Below are positions 31,637 to 40,670 of a stretch of DNA of 64,000 bases, piece by piece (the stretch's first letter is position 1; each line of letters begins with the position of its first letter). The DNA is taken from positions 1 through 64,000 of the forward strand of contig NCCV01000005.1 of the NCBI GenBank assembly GCA_002279825.1, read 5' to 3'. This DNA comes from Sphingomonadales bacterium 12-68-11 (GTDB taxonomy: Bacteria > Pseudomonadota > Alphaproteobacteria > Sphingomonadales > Sphingomonadaceae). The notes under the pieces were generated by a model that saw nothing but the letters and a program-made list of their open reading frames with translations, made no database searches and had not been told where the DNA came from. A program made the position numbers and the translations under genes.

Positions 31637-31866
31637 CAGGCGGCGAGCACCACCGCGTGGTCCGCCTGCGCCGCGGCGTAGGCCAGCACGGCCCGCACGT
31701 CGTCCTCGGTCAGATAGGGGAAGTCGGCGACAATCTCCGCCGGGCTGGCGCCGCCCGCCAGCATCTCCAGCACGTCGCGCACCCGCATGCGCGTGCCGGT
31801 GACGACGGGCCGCCCGCCGCACACCTGCGGGTCCACCGAAATGCGCGGAAAGCCGGCCAGCGTCAT
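31636..31866 (-). CDS. DUF433 antitoxin
   Basis: 76 residues from the ATG at 31866; a GTG at 31884 would add six residues. The sequence MTLAGFPRISVDPQVCGGRPVVTGTRMRVRDVLEMLAGGASPAEIVADFPYLTEDDVRAVLAYAA is textbook DUF433 (VapB-like HTH). It should bind and neutralise the DUF5615 toxin encoded immediately downstream with a 1-base overlap, and repress the pair's promoter. Confidence 0.85.
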   Translation of the reverse strand: MTLAGFPRISVDPQVCGGRPVVTGTRMRVRDVLEMLAGGASPAEIVADFPYLTEDDVRAVLAYAAAQADHAVVLAA

Positions 31867-31932
31867 GCCCGCAAGATGATGCACGTGCGCGGGCCCGTCA
31901 ATGGAGCCGCGCCGGCGGCAAGTGGTGAGGGG

Positions 31933-32271
31933 TTAGCCGAGCGCTTTCAGGCAATCCTCGCGCAAATCCGGCAGGCTTTCGCGCGCGGTGCGCCATAGCG
32001 TCGGCAGGTCCAGCATGTCGTATTCATGCCGCAGCCGGTTGCCGAGCCCGCGCACGGCGTCAGCCGGGGTGCGCGGCGAGATTTCGGCCATGCGCTCGGC
32101 GCCGATCTTGATCGCCGCCTCGGTGATGCGCTGCAGGCACCGCTCGACGGCGTCGATGGTCTTGCCGTCGCGCTCGAACGCCGCGAAGTCGTAACCCGCC
32201 AGGTAGCTTTCGATCCGTTCGATATTCTCGACGATGTCGTGAAGCCGCAAGGCCTCGCGTTCAGTAGACAC
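31933..32271 (-). CDS. HepT-like (DUF86) toxin
   Basis: 112 residues starting at a GTG that overlaps the last codons of the MNT gene. The sequence LHDIVENIERIESYLAGYDF, AVERCLQRITEAAIKIG and GLGNRLRHEYDMLD fits DUF86/HepT. The usual RX4HXY site appears as GNRLRHEY: the His, Tyr and an inner Arg are present but the first Arg is Gly, as in one common subgroup. HepT is a HEPN ribonuclease that MntA silences by AMP transfer onto the Tyr. Confidence 0.85.
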   Translation of the reverse strand: MSTEREALRLHDIVENIERIESYLAGYDFAAFERDGKTIDAVERCLQRITEAAIKIGAERMAEISPRTPADAVRGLGNRLRHEYDMLDLPTLWRTARESLPDLREDCLKALG

Positions 32272-32557
32272 GCAGCCGGTCCCGGTCGATCTGGGCCTGC
32301 ATGCGCGGGTTGCGGGCGGGCTCCACCACCAGGTCCACCGGCACGCCCAGGATACGGGAAACCTGTTCGGAGATGGCGGCGAAGCGGAACAGGTCGATGC
32401 GGGCGTCCTCGTCCAGCGTGACCGCCAGATCGACGTCGGAATGGGCTGCCGCGTCCCCGCGCGCCGTGGAGCCGAACACCGACAGCCGCTTGAGGCCCAG
32501 CGCCTGCAAGCGGTCCTTGTTGCCGTTGAGGCGGTGAAGGACGGTCTGCCGGTCCAT
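32261..32557 (-). CDS. MNT-type minimal nucleotidyltransferase antitoxin
   Basis: 98 residues starting MDRQTVLHRLNGNKDRLQALG. The nucleotidyltransferase motif GSTARGDAAAHSDVDLAV is intact, followed by the third-Asp region VPVDLVV. It overlaps the HepT gene by 11 bases. In known HepT/MntA pairs the enzyme AMPylates the toxin. This is the second toxin-antitoxin pair within 1.3 kb, in the same direction as the DUF433/DUF5615 pair. Confidence 0.87.
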   Translation of the reverse strand: MDRQTVLHRLNGNKDRLQALGLKRLSVFGSTARGDAAAHSDVDLAVTLDEDARIDLFRFAAISEQVSRILGVPVDLVVEPARNPRMQAQIDRDRLRVY

Positions 32558-32601
32558 CCCCCGAATCTGGCCGAGACCGCGCCATGCGTCAACGCGGCAA
32601 C

Positions 32602-32824
32602 GAACCATTTTCCTACACCCCCCGAACCTGCATACAGAACCCGGTTCTCCCTCCCGCATGCAGGAGCAGAACCGATGCCCGACCCAACCCCCCAGCAGCC
32701 TTACGACCGCTTCACGCTTCCCGGCGACATTCCGGACTACCCGGCGCTTGCGGTCCCGCCGGGGGGCTGGTCAGCCAGCCACCCCGCCGGCCGCGGCTGG
32801 ATCCCCGGATCGCGCGATCTCGGG
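32602..32824 (+). repeat. Direct-repeat copy B: leader and 5' end of the HTH gene
   Basis: Matches the degraded copy at 30255-30462. Here the segment includes ~73 bases of untranslated leader and the first ~50 codons of the intact gene at 32675. The two copies are in the same direction and bracket the unknown gene and both toxin-antitoxin pairs. Confidence 0.75.
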
Positions 32825-33988
32825 CTGCCGGGTGAACTCCCCCCTCCCCGGTGGGGAGGGGCTGGGTGTGGGGGTTCCGCCGCCGGATGGGCGGGCCACG
32901 CCCGCGATCTCGCGCTACCCCACCCAACTCTGAGCGGGGAGGGGGCTCACGCCCAAATCTTCACCTCCGAACGCCAGGTCCGCTTCCTCGATCACCTCGC
33001 CAATACCGGCAACGCGCGCGCCGCGTCCGCGCGGGCGGGGGTCAGTCATGAGACCGTCTATCGCCTGCGCCGGCGCGAGCCGCGTTTCGCGGCGCTGTGG
33101 CGCGCGGCGCTGGTCCATGCGCGGGCGCGGGTGGCGAGCGAGCTGGGGGACCGGGCGCTCGACGGCGTGCTCGAGGAGGTGTGGTTCCGCGGCGAGCTGG
33201 TCGGGCATCGCCGCCGCTACGACGGGCGCCTGCTGCTCGCGCACATGGCCCGGCTCGACCGGCTGGCGGAGGAGGAGGGGCCCGATGGCGCAGGCGCGGC
33301 CGAACTGGCGGAGTGGTTCGACGAGGGCCTCGCCGCGCTCGCCGGGCAGGCCGAGCCCGAGGGGTTCGCCGAGGCCGCCGGGCTGTGGGACGAGCGCCGC
33401 CCCGGCGACCCCGCGCCCGCCCAGGACTATGGCCGCCCGCCGACCCGCGAGGAATACGTCGCCTGGTGCGCCAGCGCGGCGATCGAGGGCCTCAAGCGCA
33501 AGGACCAGCCCGCCGCATTCGCCGCCGCCGAGGACCGGGCCGGGGCGGCTTACGACGCCTGGCTGGCCGGCGCGCTGATGCGGCTCGAGGCGGTGATTGG
33601 GGGTGTGAGCGAGGATGAGGGTCGCGCGGCGGGAGGCGACGGCGCGGCTGCGGGCGAGGGGAGGGAAGAAGATGCGATAGAGGGCGAGGGGACTCCCGAA
33701 CCCGCCCCTATCGCGCCATCCCCACCTACGTCGTCACTTTCACCGTCTGCTTCGTTATCCCCGCCCCTTTCTTCGTCATCCCCGCGCAGGCGGGGATCCA
33801 GCGGGCGCCCGCCCCGTGAGACGGAGCCTGGCGCCACTCCCACCCCGCCGCCCGCCCGCCGCCGGCGCGTTCCCCAGGACAGTGTCACAGGTGTCAACCC
33901 GGCCCCGCCGCGCATGTCACAAACGGTTACAAACTGGGGAGTGGCGCCGCCCGCGCCGATGAATATAAGTGCCCCCGTTCAAGGTTGA
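32675..33988 (+). CDS. HTH protein of unknown function carrying repeat-derived segments
   Basis: 437 residues from an ATG with an AGGAG ribosome site. After an N-terminal PYDRFTLPGDIPDYP motif comes low-complexity sequence encoded by a palindromic repeat (32837-32948). A helix-turn-helix resembling phage terminase small subunits follows (RQVRFLDHLANTGNARAASARAGVSHETVYRLRRREPRFAALW), then a helical region. The last ~100 residues are disordered and Ser/Pro-rich, and include a second repeat (33774-33803). I know no function. The leader and 5' end also occur as a fragment at 30255-30462. Confidence 0.65.
   Translation: MPDPTPQQPYDRFTLPGDIPDYPALAVPPGGWSASHPAGRGWIPGSRDLGLPGELPPPRWGGAGCGGSAAGWAGHARDLALPHPTLSGEGAHAQIFTSERQVRFLDHLANTGNARAASARAGVSHETVYRLRRREPRFAALWRAALVHARARVASELGDRALDGVLEEVWFRGELVGHRRRYDGRLLLAHMARLDRLAEEEGPDGAGAAELAEWFDEGLAALAGQAEPEGFAEAAGLWDERRPGDPAPAQDYGRPPTREEYVAWCASAAIEGLKRKDQPAAFAAAEDRAGAAYDAWLAGALMRLEAVIGGVSEDEGRAAGGDGAAAGEGREEDAIEGEGTPEPAPIAPSPPTSSLSPSASLSPPLSSSSPRRRGSSGRPPRETEPGATPTPPPARRRRVPQDSVTGVNPAPPRMSQTVTNWGVAPPAPMNISAPVQG
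32837..32948. repeat. Palindromic repeat inside the coding region at 32675
   Basis: Starts CTCCCCCCTCCCCGGTGGGG and ends AGCGGGGAGGGGGCT, with CTGGGTGTGGG and ACCCCACCCAA as inner partners, so the whole element can fold on itself. It is translated in frame as a Gly/Pro/Ala-rich insert (PPPRWGGAGCGGSAAGW). It resembles the 30115-30250 element at its ends. Confidence 0.55.
33774..33803. repeat. 'CGTCATCCCCGC...GCGGGGATCCAG' dyad repeat
   Basis: An 8-bp perfect stem (ATCCCCGC 33778-33785 and GCGGGGAT 33790-33797) with a GCAG loop. This dyad is widely scattered in proteobacterial genomes. Here it is translated as SSPRRRGSSG within the disordered end of the 32675 gene. Confidence 0.6.
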
Positions 33989-34011
33989 ACCGGGAGCGAG
34001 AGAGGCACACG

Positions 34012-34485
34012 ATGCAAGCCATTTCCAAGATTTCGACGCGCGCGCTGGGCACGCTGGCGCTGGGCCTGGCGCTGGCGGTTCCGGCCGCCGCGCAGTTCGG
34101 CGGGCCGCCGCCGCCGCCGTTCACCGGCAAGCCGGTGTTCGCCGCGCTCAAGGGTGCCGAGGGCCAGGGCTCGGCCACCGTGGTGGTCAACCCGCCTGAG
34201 GGGACCGCGTGCTACCTGGTCAACGTCACTCACCTGACCGACGTCACCGCCGCGCACATCCACCGCGGCGCGGCCGGCGCGGAAGGCCCGCCGGTGGTCA
34301 CGCTGACCGCCCCGACCGAGGGCAGCGCGGGCGGCTGCGCCACGGTCGCCGCCGATCTCGCTCAGGCGCTGCTCGCCAGCCCGGGGGACTACTACGTCAA
34401 CGTCCACACCCGCGCGCAGCCGAACGGCGCGATCCGCGGCCAGCTCAGCGGCGACATCACCCGCCCGCTGACGCACCCCAAGTAA
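34012..34485 (+). CDS. Secreted CHRD domain protein
   Basis: 157 residues with a signal peptide (MQAISKISTRALGTLALGLALAVPAAAQ) and a Pro-rich spacer. The CHRD domain has TAAHIHRGAAGAEGPPVVTL and DYYVNVHTRAQPNGAIRGQLSG, both conserved family segments with the His residues. CHRD domains are found in secreted proteins of unclear function. A GAGAGG ribosome site precedes the ATG. Two cysteines (TACYLV, GGCATV) may form a disulfide. Confidence 0.9.
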   Translation: MQAISKISTRALGTLALGLALAVPAAAQFGGPPPPPFTGKPVFAALKGAEGQGSATVVVNPPEGTACYLVNVTHLTDVTAAHIHRGAAGAEGPPVVTLTAPTEGSAGGCATVAADLAQALLASPGDYYVNVHTRAQPNGAIRGQLSGDITRPLTHPK

Positions 34486-34490
34486 GCGTA

Positions 34491-34524
34491 AACCGGGGCG
34501 CGCTCGCATCGAGCCGCCCCGGTT
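34491..34524 (+). terminator. Probable terminator hairpin after the CHRD gene
   Basis: 10-bp exact arms AACCGGGGCG (34491-34500) and CGCCCCGGTT (34515-34524) right after the stop. The T-run is only two bases, so efficiency is uncertain. Confidence 0.55.
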
Positions 34525-34657
34525 ACGACGCCAACGGCCCGCAAGGGCGCCGGGCTCAAGTAGCCGTTAGGCGTAGCCCAACGGAGGCGGCCGCCCGAGC
34601 CAATGCGAGGAAAGCCTAAGGGCCCGGATGGGCCCGCCGGCGCGTGAGGCTAAGAAA

Positions 34658-35230
34658 TCAGAGCGTCGCCAGAGTAACGCGCCCGCTGCCGGCGCTGCGG
34701 ATGCCGATCGCTTCGGCGGCGGCCTGGCTCAGGTCGATCACGCGGCTGCCGTGGAACGGCCCGCGGTCGTTGATCCGCACCACCACGCTGCGCCCGCTGC
34801 CGGCGTGAGTCACGCGGACTTTGGTGCCGAACGGCAGCGTGCGGTGCGCGGCGGTCAGTTCGGCGGGGTCGAAGCGTTCGCCGCTGGCGGTCTTGCGCCC
34901 TGCGAATGCGCGCCCGTACCAGCTCGCCACGCCCGCGCCGATCTCGGCCCCGAGCGTGTCGGCGGACGGCGCCAGCGTCTCAACGTCGACCGCGTGGCTC
35001 GGCACCGCGATCGCGGCCGGCGCGTCCATGTCGCCGAACGCCTCGGCGAACGCATCCGCGGACGGCACGAAGCGCGGCCCCTCTGCCGGTGCGGCGGCGG
35101 GCGCCTCGGCGGGAACCGGCGCGCGATCGGCGGCGTTGAGCGCGGTAACCGAGAGCCCCAGCGCGAGCACGGCCAGGCTGGCGGCGAGCTGTCTCATTGG
35201 GCGGATAGCGGTGGTAGCGGCGTGCGTCAT
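34658..35230 (-). CDS. rlpA: RlpA-like septal ring protein (double-psi beta-barrel)
   Basis: 190 residues. The N-terminus has a signal-like helix ([20 protein letters not shown]), so the real start may be the inner ATG at 35197 rather than 35230. An Ala/Pro linker precedes the barrel: [41 protein letters not shown] and [26 protein letters not shown], the RlpA signature with the catalytic Asp and His. RlpA enzymes cut bare glycan strands of peptidoglycan. There is no SPOR domain, so it is a short form. Confidence 0.88.
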   Translation of the reverse strand: MTHAATTAIRPMRQLAASLAVLALGLSVTALNAADRAPVPAEAPAAAPAEGPRFVPSADAFAEAFGDMDAPAAIAVPSHAVDVETLAPSADTLGAEIGAGVASWYGRAFAGRKTASGERFDPAELTAAHRTLPFGTKVRVTHAGSGRSVVVRINDRGPFHGSRVIDLSQAAAEAIGIRSAGSGRVTLATL

Positions 35231-36094
35231 GTGGGCCGGCGGTCTAGGCGCGCCGCGCCCGCGGCGTAACCCAGGCGCGGGCGGCTCACCCCGCCGGTGG
35301 CTCGACTCGTCCGGATTAACCGTACCCGATCCGCCGCCGCGCCGGCCGACTCGAACAATCGCTGTCCTACACGCCCGTTGGTGCGGCAGACCGCTGATGG
35401 CGAGTCGGACAGTCGAGGGAGAGCGGATGAGCAGCGCGGCGCCGCGCTCGCGACACAGAGAAATGGGGCCAGCCTTGCGGCCGACCCCACTCTCACCGGC
35501 GGTGGGTTTCCCGGAGGAAACGCATATCGCCCGATGTCTTCAAAGCTGCATCCCGGCCGAAACCGTTCCGCGGCGATGTCGTCACCCGGCGCTCGCGCCG
35601 GCGCCGGTCCCACTGGGAGCTGGGTGTGATCGCGAGGACCTGCCCTGCCGTCCGGCGGTTCCGAGACCGAACCCGGTTGGGCGCCTGGTGATGGCCTATC
35701 CTGCGCTTGCGCGCCGAAGAACCATCGGCGCCGGCTCCTTATGTCCGGCCTTTCCGACTTCGCGCCCTTGCGGCTTCAACGGTCCGAAAACTTGGCGCAT
35801 CCGGAGATACACCGCCTTCTCATTCCTCCACCGCGCGGCATCTCGCCGTCGTCTCGTGAGCACTTCGAGGATCTCAACTCTCCGGCAGTGAAGCCTTCGA
35901 ACCGAGGGTTCCTCTCCCCGCTCTCGATGTATGGAAGATGCGCCGGCGAAGTGATTCGAGCAACGGCGCAGCAGGCCATTTATCCACACTCGTCCGGAAT
36001 GCCAGTGGACAAGAGTGGATAACTCAACCGTTCGGCGTGGAACGCGCGAGTTATCCCCGCTGATGGCCGATTATGCGCGGTTTAAAGGCAGTTT
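35231..36094. other. 864-base intergenic region between rlpA and argG
   Basis: No gene could be supported: the open frames are low-complexity and lack ribosome sites or family similarity. The only clear signal is a dyad with DnaA-box-like TTATCCACA at 35980-36022 plus a related TTATCCCCG at 36051, close to the argG end (listed separately). The sequence is otherwise ordinary in composition and unusually long for this window. Confidence 0.5.
35980..36022. promoter_or_regulatory. Dyad with two inverted DnaA-box-like sites
   Basis: Left arm 35980-35995 begins TTATCCACA, the consensus DnaA box. Right arm 36007-36022 ends GTGGATAA (TTATCCACT on the other strand). The 16-base arms match at 14 positions across an 11-base spacer. 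A third, weaker TTATCCCCG lies at 36051-36059. It might be a DnaA-binding or titration site, or a terminator-like hairpin 72 bases after the argG stop. Confidence 0.45.
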
Positions 36095-37336
<1,242 letters not shown>

Positions 37337-37652
37337 TGATGGCTCCGCTCGAACTCGCGCGGGCGGCTAGCAGGCGGCCGGGACCCGCGCAATCGCGTTG
37401 CCGCGCGGGGGCACTCAGCCGCAGCCTCCCAGATGCGTCCAATTCCGAGGAGATCGGCTGGAACCCGCAACCGCCTGCGCGCGCGTGTTTCTGGGGGGTC
37501 CGGCGTCGCTGCCGAAGGACCACCAGGCCGGACTGCCATGGCGCGAACGCCCGGAGGCTCACCGAACCGCAACCGAAACCGATCCGCCCGCGATTGCCGA
37601 GCGCGCCTCGTTTGCGTCCATTGCTCGCACGGACAGGCAAGGGGGACGGGCA
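37337..37652. other. 316-base divergent gap between argG and the subtilase gene
   Basis: No gene seen. It must hold the promoters for argG (minus) and the subtilase (plus), but I could not fix either by eye. Confidence 0.4.
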
Positions 37653-39008
37653 GTGGCAGAAGACGACAAACGCGCGCGTGACCAGGGAACCGAGGCGAGC
37701 GCGGCAGTGAGTTCCGAATCGGGCTTCCCGTCGGGTGCGTCCGCCTCGGTCGAGGGGTACACCGGCCGCTATCTGGTCCTGACCAAACCGGGTCAGGAAG
37801 AAGCCGGGATGCGCGCGCTCGGCCGCACGCCGGAGATCAGCCTGTCGACGGTGGGGAAGGCGGAACTGCCCGAACTGAGCATGAATTCGATTCCCGACGG
37901 CGCGGGACTGGTCTTCCCCGAACTCGGGGTGGCGGTCGTCAACCCGACAGCCGAAGGGGTCGCCGCGATCTCGAGCGCGGTCGCCAAGACCGACGCGCTC
38001 GAGCTGATGGAGCCCGAGCGCTTCGTCTACACCACCGGCGAAATCGACCTGAGCTGGCTGCGCGGGTTTCGTGACGCCACCAACGAGATTTACGAGCGCC
38101 TTGCCGAGAAATCGACCGGCTCGGTCGGCGGACAGACAGTTCCCACTTTCGACGAAAGTCAGGCGACCTGGGGCCTGCAAGCCACGCAAGTGCTGCAAAG
38201 CCGCTGGACCGGCAAGGGCGTGCGGATCGCGATCCTCGATACGGGTATCGACCTCGGCCACCAGGACTTCCGCTCGCGCCAGATCCTCGCCGAGAGTTTC
38301 ATCCACGGCGAACCGGTTGCCGACGGCAACGGTCACGGCACGCATTGCGCGGGCGTTGCGGCCGGCCCAGTGCAGCCCGGCACTTTGCCGCGCTACGGCG
38401 TGGCGCCCGGGGCGGAGCTGATGGTCGGCAAAGTGCTCGCCAACTCCGGGCGGGGCACGGACGGGCAGATCATCGCCGGGATCAACTGGGCGATCGCCAA
38501 CAAGGCCGACATCGTTTCGATGTCGCTGGGGGCCCCGGTCACCGAGGGTCAGAACTTCTCGGCGGTGTTCCAGCAGATCGCGGAGATCGCATTGGCTCGC
38601 GGCACTCTGATCATCGCCGCGGCCGGCAACGATTCGCACCGCCCGCGCGACCTGCGCCCGGTCAGCCATCCGGGCAATTGCCCGGGGATCATGGCGGTTG
38701 GCGCGCTCGACCGGACTTACCGGCTGGGCTGGTTCTCCAACTCGGGGCTCAATCTCAACGGCGGCAAAGTCGACATCGTCGGCCCCGGCGTCGACATCTA
38801 TTCGAGCTTTCCGACCGGAACGCCGCCTTATCGCCGGCTCGACGGGACCAGCATGGCGACCCCCTATGTGGCCGGCATCGCAGCGCTCTATGCGGAGGCG
38901 ACCGGATTGCGGGCCAACGCCTTGTGGGCGGAACTCACGCGGCGCGCGCTTCCGATCAATCAGGCGACCTCCGACGTCGGGGCGGGTCTGGCGCAGGCCC
39001 CGCAGTGA
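37653..39008 (+). CDS. S8 family subtilisin-like serine peptidase, no signal peptide
   Basis: 451 residues from a GTG with an AAGGGGGAC ribosome site. The N-terminus (MAEDDKRARDQGTEASAAVSSESG) is charged with no signal sequence. Residues ~33-130 resemble an I9-type propeptide (YTGRYLVLTKPG, LVFPELGVAVVNPTAEGVAAI). The catalytic triad is complete: ILDTGIDLGHQD, GHGTHCAG and GTSMATPYVAG, with the oxyanion Asn in AAAGND. The enzyme is probably cytoplasmic unless exported another way. A small I9-like gene follows after 56 bases, the likely inhibitor or folding partner. Confidence 0.92.
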   Translation: MAEDDKRARDQGTEASAAVSSESGFPSGASASVEGYTGRYLVLTKPGQEEAGMRALGRTPEISLSTVGKAELPELSMNSIPDGAGLVFPELGVAVVNPTAEGVAAISSAVAKTDALELMEPERFVYTTGEIDLSWLRGFRDATNEIYERLAEKSTGSVGGQTVPTFDESQATWGLQATQVLQSRWTGKGVRIAILDTGIDLGHQDFRSRQILAESFIHGEPVADGNGHGTHCAGVAAGPVQPGTLPRYGVAPGAELMVGKVLANSGRGTDGQIIAGINWAIANKADIVSMSLGAPVTEGQNFSAVFQQIAEIALARGTLIIAAAGNDSHRPRDLRPVSHPGNCPGIMAVGALDRTYRLGWFSNSGLNLNGGKVDIVGPGVDIYSSFPTGTPPYRRLDGTSMATPYVAGIAALYAEATGLRANALWAELTRRALPINQATSDVGAGLAQAPQ

Positions 39009-39064
39009 GCGTATATAAGGCCGGACCTCGCCGTTCCGGCCGGTCGCTCAAGAGGTGTCCCGCG

Positions 39065-39274
39065 ATGGAAGTGGCCGTCAACGTCGCCGTCGAAGAGTCC
39101 GCAGATTTCGAGACGGTCATCGCGCAGGCGCAGCGCAGCGGGCTCAAGATCTCGTCGCGCTACGACGCCTTGCGGATCGCTTCCGGTACGATCGACAAGG
39201 ACCTTCTGCGCGACCTGGCGCTCACCAAGGGCATCAAGTCAGTAGAAGAAGAGCGCGAAGTCCGCGCGATCTAG
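39065..39274 (+). CDS. Small I9-like protein, probable inhibitor or chaperone of the adjacent subtilase
   Basis: 69 residues starting MEVAVNVAVEESADFETVIAQAQRSG and ending TKGIKSVEEEREVRAI, with an AGAGG ribosome site. The alternation of a central strand (ISSRYDALRIASG), a helix and a last strand, with the KGIKSVEEE ending, resembles peptidase inhibitor I9 / subtilisin propeptide domains. No signal peptide. It lies 56 bases after the S8 peptidase stop, which supports the pairing; the inhibitor role is inferred. Confidence 0.7.
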   Translation: MEVAVNVAVEESADFETVIAQAQRSGLKISSRYDALRIASGTIDKDLLRDLALTKGIKSVEEEREVRAI

Positions 39275-39308
39275 GCCCTGCGCGCTCCGTTTCGGAAGGC
39301 GGCCGGCG

Positions 39309-40586
39309 CTATTCGGCCGCCTCGCGCAGCGCCGGATCGAGATGCCACAGCGGCGCCACGTCGCTGCCGCGCAGCCGCTCGCTTTCCTCGTACATGAAGT
39401 CGCGCGTCATCGGGATCGCCGCGCGGTCCTTCACATAGACCAGCTGCCAGTTGACCATGCCGCCGTTGCGGAAGCTCTGCTCGGCGCCGACCAGGTAGAA
39501 CAGCCACATCTTGTAGAACTCTTCGCTGTAGAGTTCGACGATCTCGTCGCGGTGCATGACCGTGCGGTTGTACCATTCCTCCAGCGTGTAGCTGTAGTGG
39601 AAGCGCATCGCCTCCACGTCCATCACCTGCCAGCCGTTGCGCTCGCTCTCGGTGACGAGTTCGCTCAGCGCCGGGATATAGCCCCCGGGGAAGATGTACT
39701 TGCGCGTCCAGGCGTCGGTGAAGCCGGGCGGGCCGGTACGGCCGCAGCAGTGGCTGAACATCACCCCGTCGGGCTTAAGCAGCCGGTTGGTGTGTTCGAA
39801 GAAGCCCGGATACTGCGGCGTGCCGACATGCTCGAGCAGCCCGACCGAGCTGATCCGGTCGAACTGGCCCTCGACGTCGCGGTAATCCATCAGCGCGAAC
39901 TTGACCTTGTCGTCGACGCCTTCGGCTTTCGCGCGCTCTTTGCAGAACGCGATCTGGTCGGGCGCCAGCGCCACGCCGAGCACCTCGCAGCCGTAGTGCT
40001 TGTGCAGGTACAGCGCGAGCCCGCCCCAGCCGCAGCCGATGTCGAGCACTTTCATGCCCGGCTTGAGGTACATCTTGGCGGCGATGTGCGCCTTCTTGTC
40101 GAGTTGCGCCTGTTCGAGGCTGACATCGGGCGCGCGGTGATAGCCCATCGTGTATTGCCGGTCCTCATCGAGGAACAGCTCGTAGAGGCGGCGGGTGAGG
40201 TTGTAGGTGTGCTCGGCGTTCTTGCGCGCCTTGACCCGCAAGTTGATGCTGTCGGCCTTGGCGGCGGCCTTCTGGACCAGGCGCTTGAGCGGCCCCTGCG
40301 GCTGGATGGCCTTGTCGGCGAAGGCCTTCGACTGGCCGGTCACGAACAGCACCATGTCGCGGATGTCGTGCGGCGGCTCGACTTCGAGCCAGCCCCACAT
40401 GAACGCCTCGCCGGCGCCGATCTGCGGGTAGGAAGCGATATGGGCAGCGGCCTTGCGGTGAGTCAGGCGCACGCGGACGGTCTCGCCATCGCCGGGCCCG
40501 TATTCATAGACCTTGCCGTTGTAGTCGGTGATCGTCAGCCGCCCTGTGCGGATCAGCTTGCTGAGCATCTTGTCGAGCAGCCACAT
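39309..40586 (-). CDS. cfa: Cyclopropane-fatty-acyl-phospholipid synthase
   Basis: 425 residues. It adds a methylene from S-adenosylmethionine across double bonds of membrane lipid acyl chains. The SAM site is VLDIGCGWGGLALYLHKHYG, with the family segments SVGLLEHVGTPQY, FSHCCGRTG, KYIFPGGYIPAL and HYSYTLEEWYNR. The N-terminal ~130 residues are the usual variable domain. A GGGAG ribosome site is present. Monocistronic, convergent with the subtilase pair. Confidence 0.95.
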   Translation of the reverse strand: MWLLDKMLSKLIRTGRLTITDYNGKVYEYGPGDGETVRVRLTHRKAAAHIASYPQIGAGEAFMWGWLEVEPPHDIRDMVLFVTGQSKAFADKAIQPQGPLKRLVQKAAAKADSINLRVKARKNAEHTYNLTRRLYELFLDEDRQYTMGYHRAPDVSLEQAQLDKKAHIAAKMYLKPGMKVLDIGCGWGGLALYLHKHYGCEVLGVALAPDQIAFCKERAKAEGVDDKVKFALMDYRDVEGQFDRISSVGLLEHVGTPQYPGFFEHTNRLLKPDGVMFSHCCGRTGPPGFTDAWTRKYIFPGGYIPALSELVTESERNGWQVMDVEAMRFHYSYTLEEWYNRTVMHRDEIVELYSEEFYKMWLFYLVGAEQSFRNGGMVNWQLVYVKDRAAIPMTRDFMYEESERLRGSDVAPLWHLDPALREAAE

Positions 40587-40670
40587 CGGCGCACGATCTC
40601 CCTCGATTGTTGCTGCGCCCGGTTAGACCCGCGCCCTTGCAGCCTGTCAATCGCAGGCTAAAATGGCGCC

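Noticed and set aside
34821..35891. A 356-codon plus-strand frame across rlpA and the following gap
   Set aside because: Half of it is antisense to rlpA, and the rest has no ribosome site or recognisable sequence.
35231..36094. Chromosome replication origin
   Set aside because: Two or three DnaA-like boxes are present, but there is no AT-rich unwinding region, no cluster of many boxes, and no typical origin neighbour gene.
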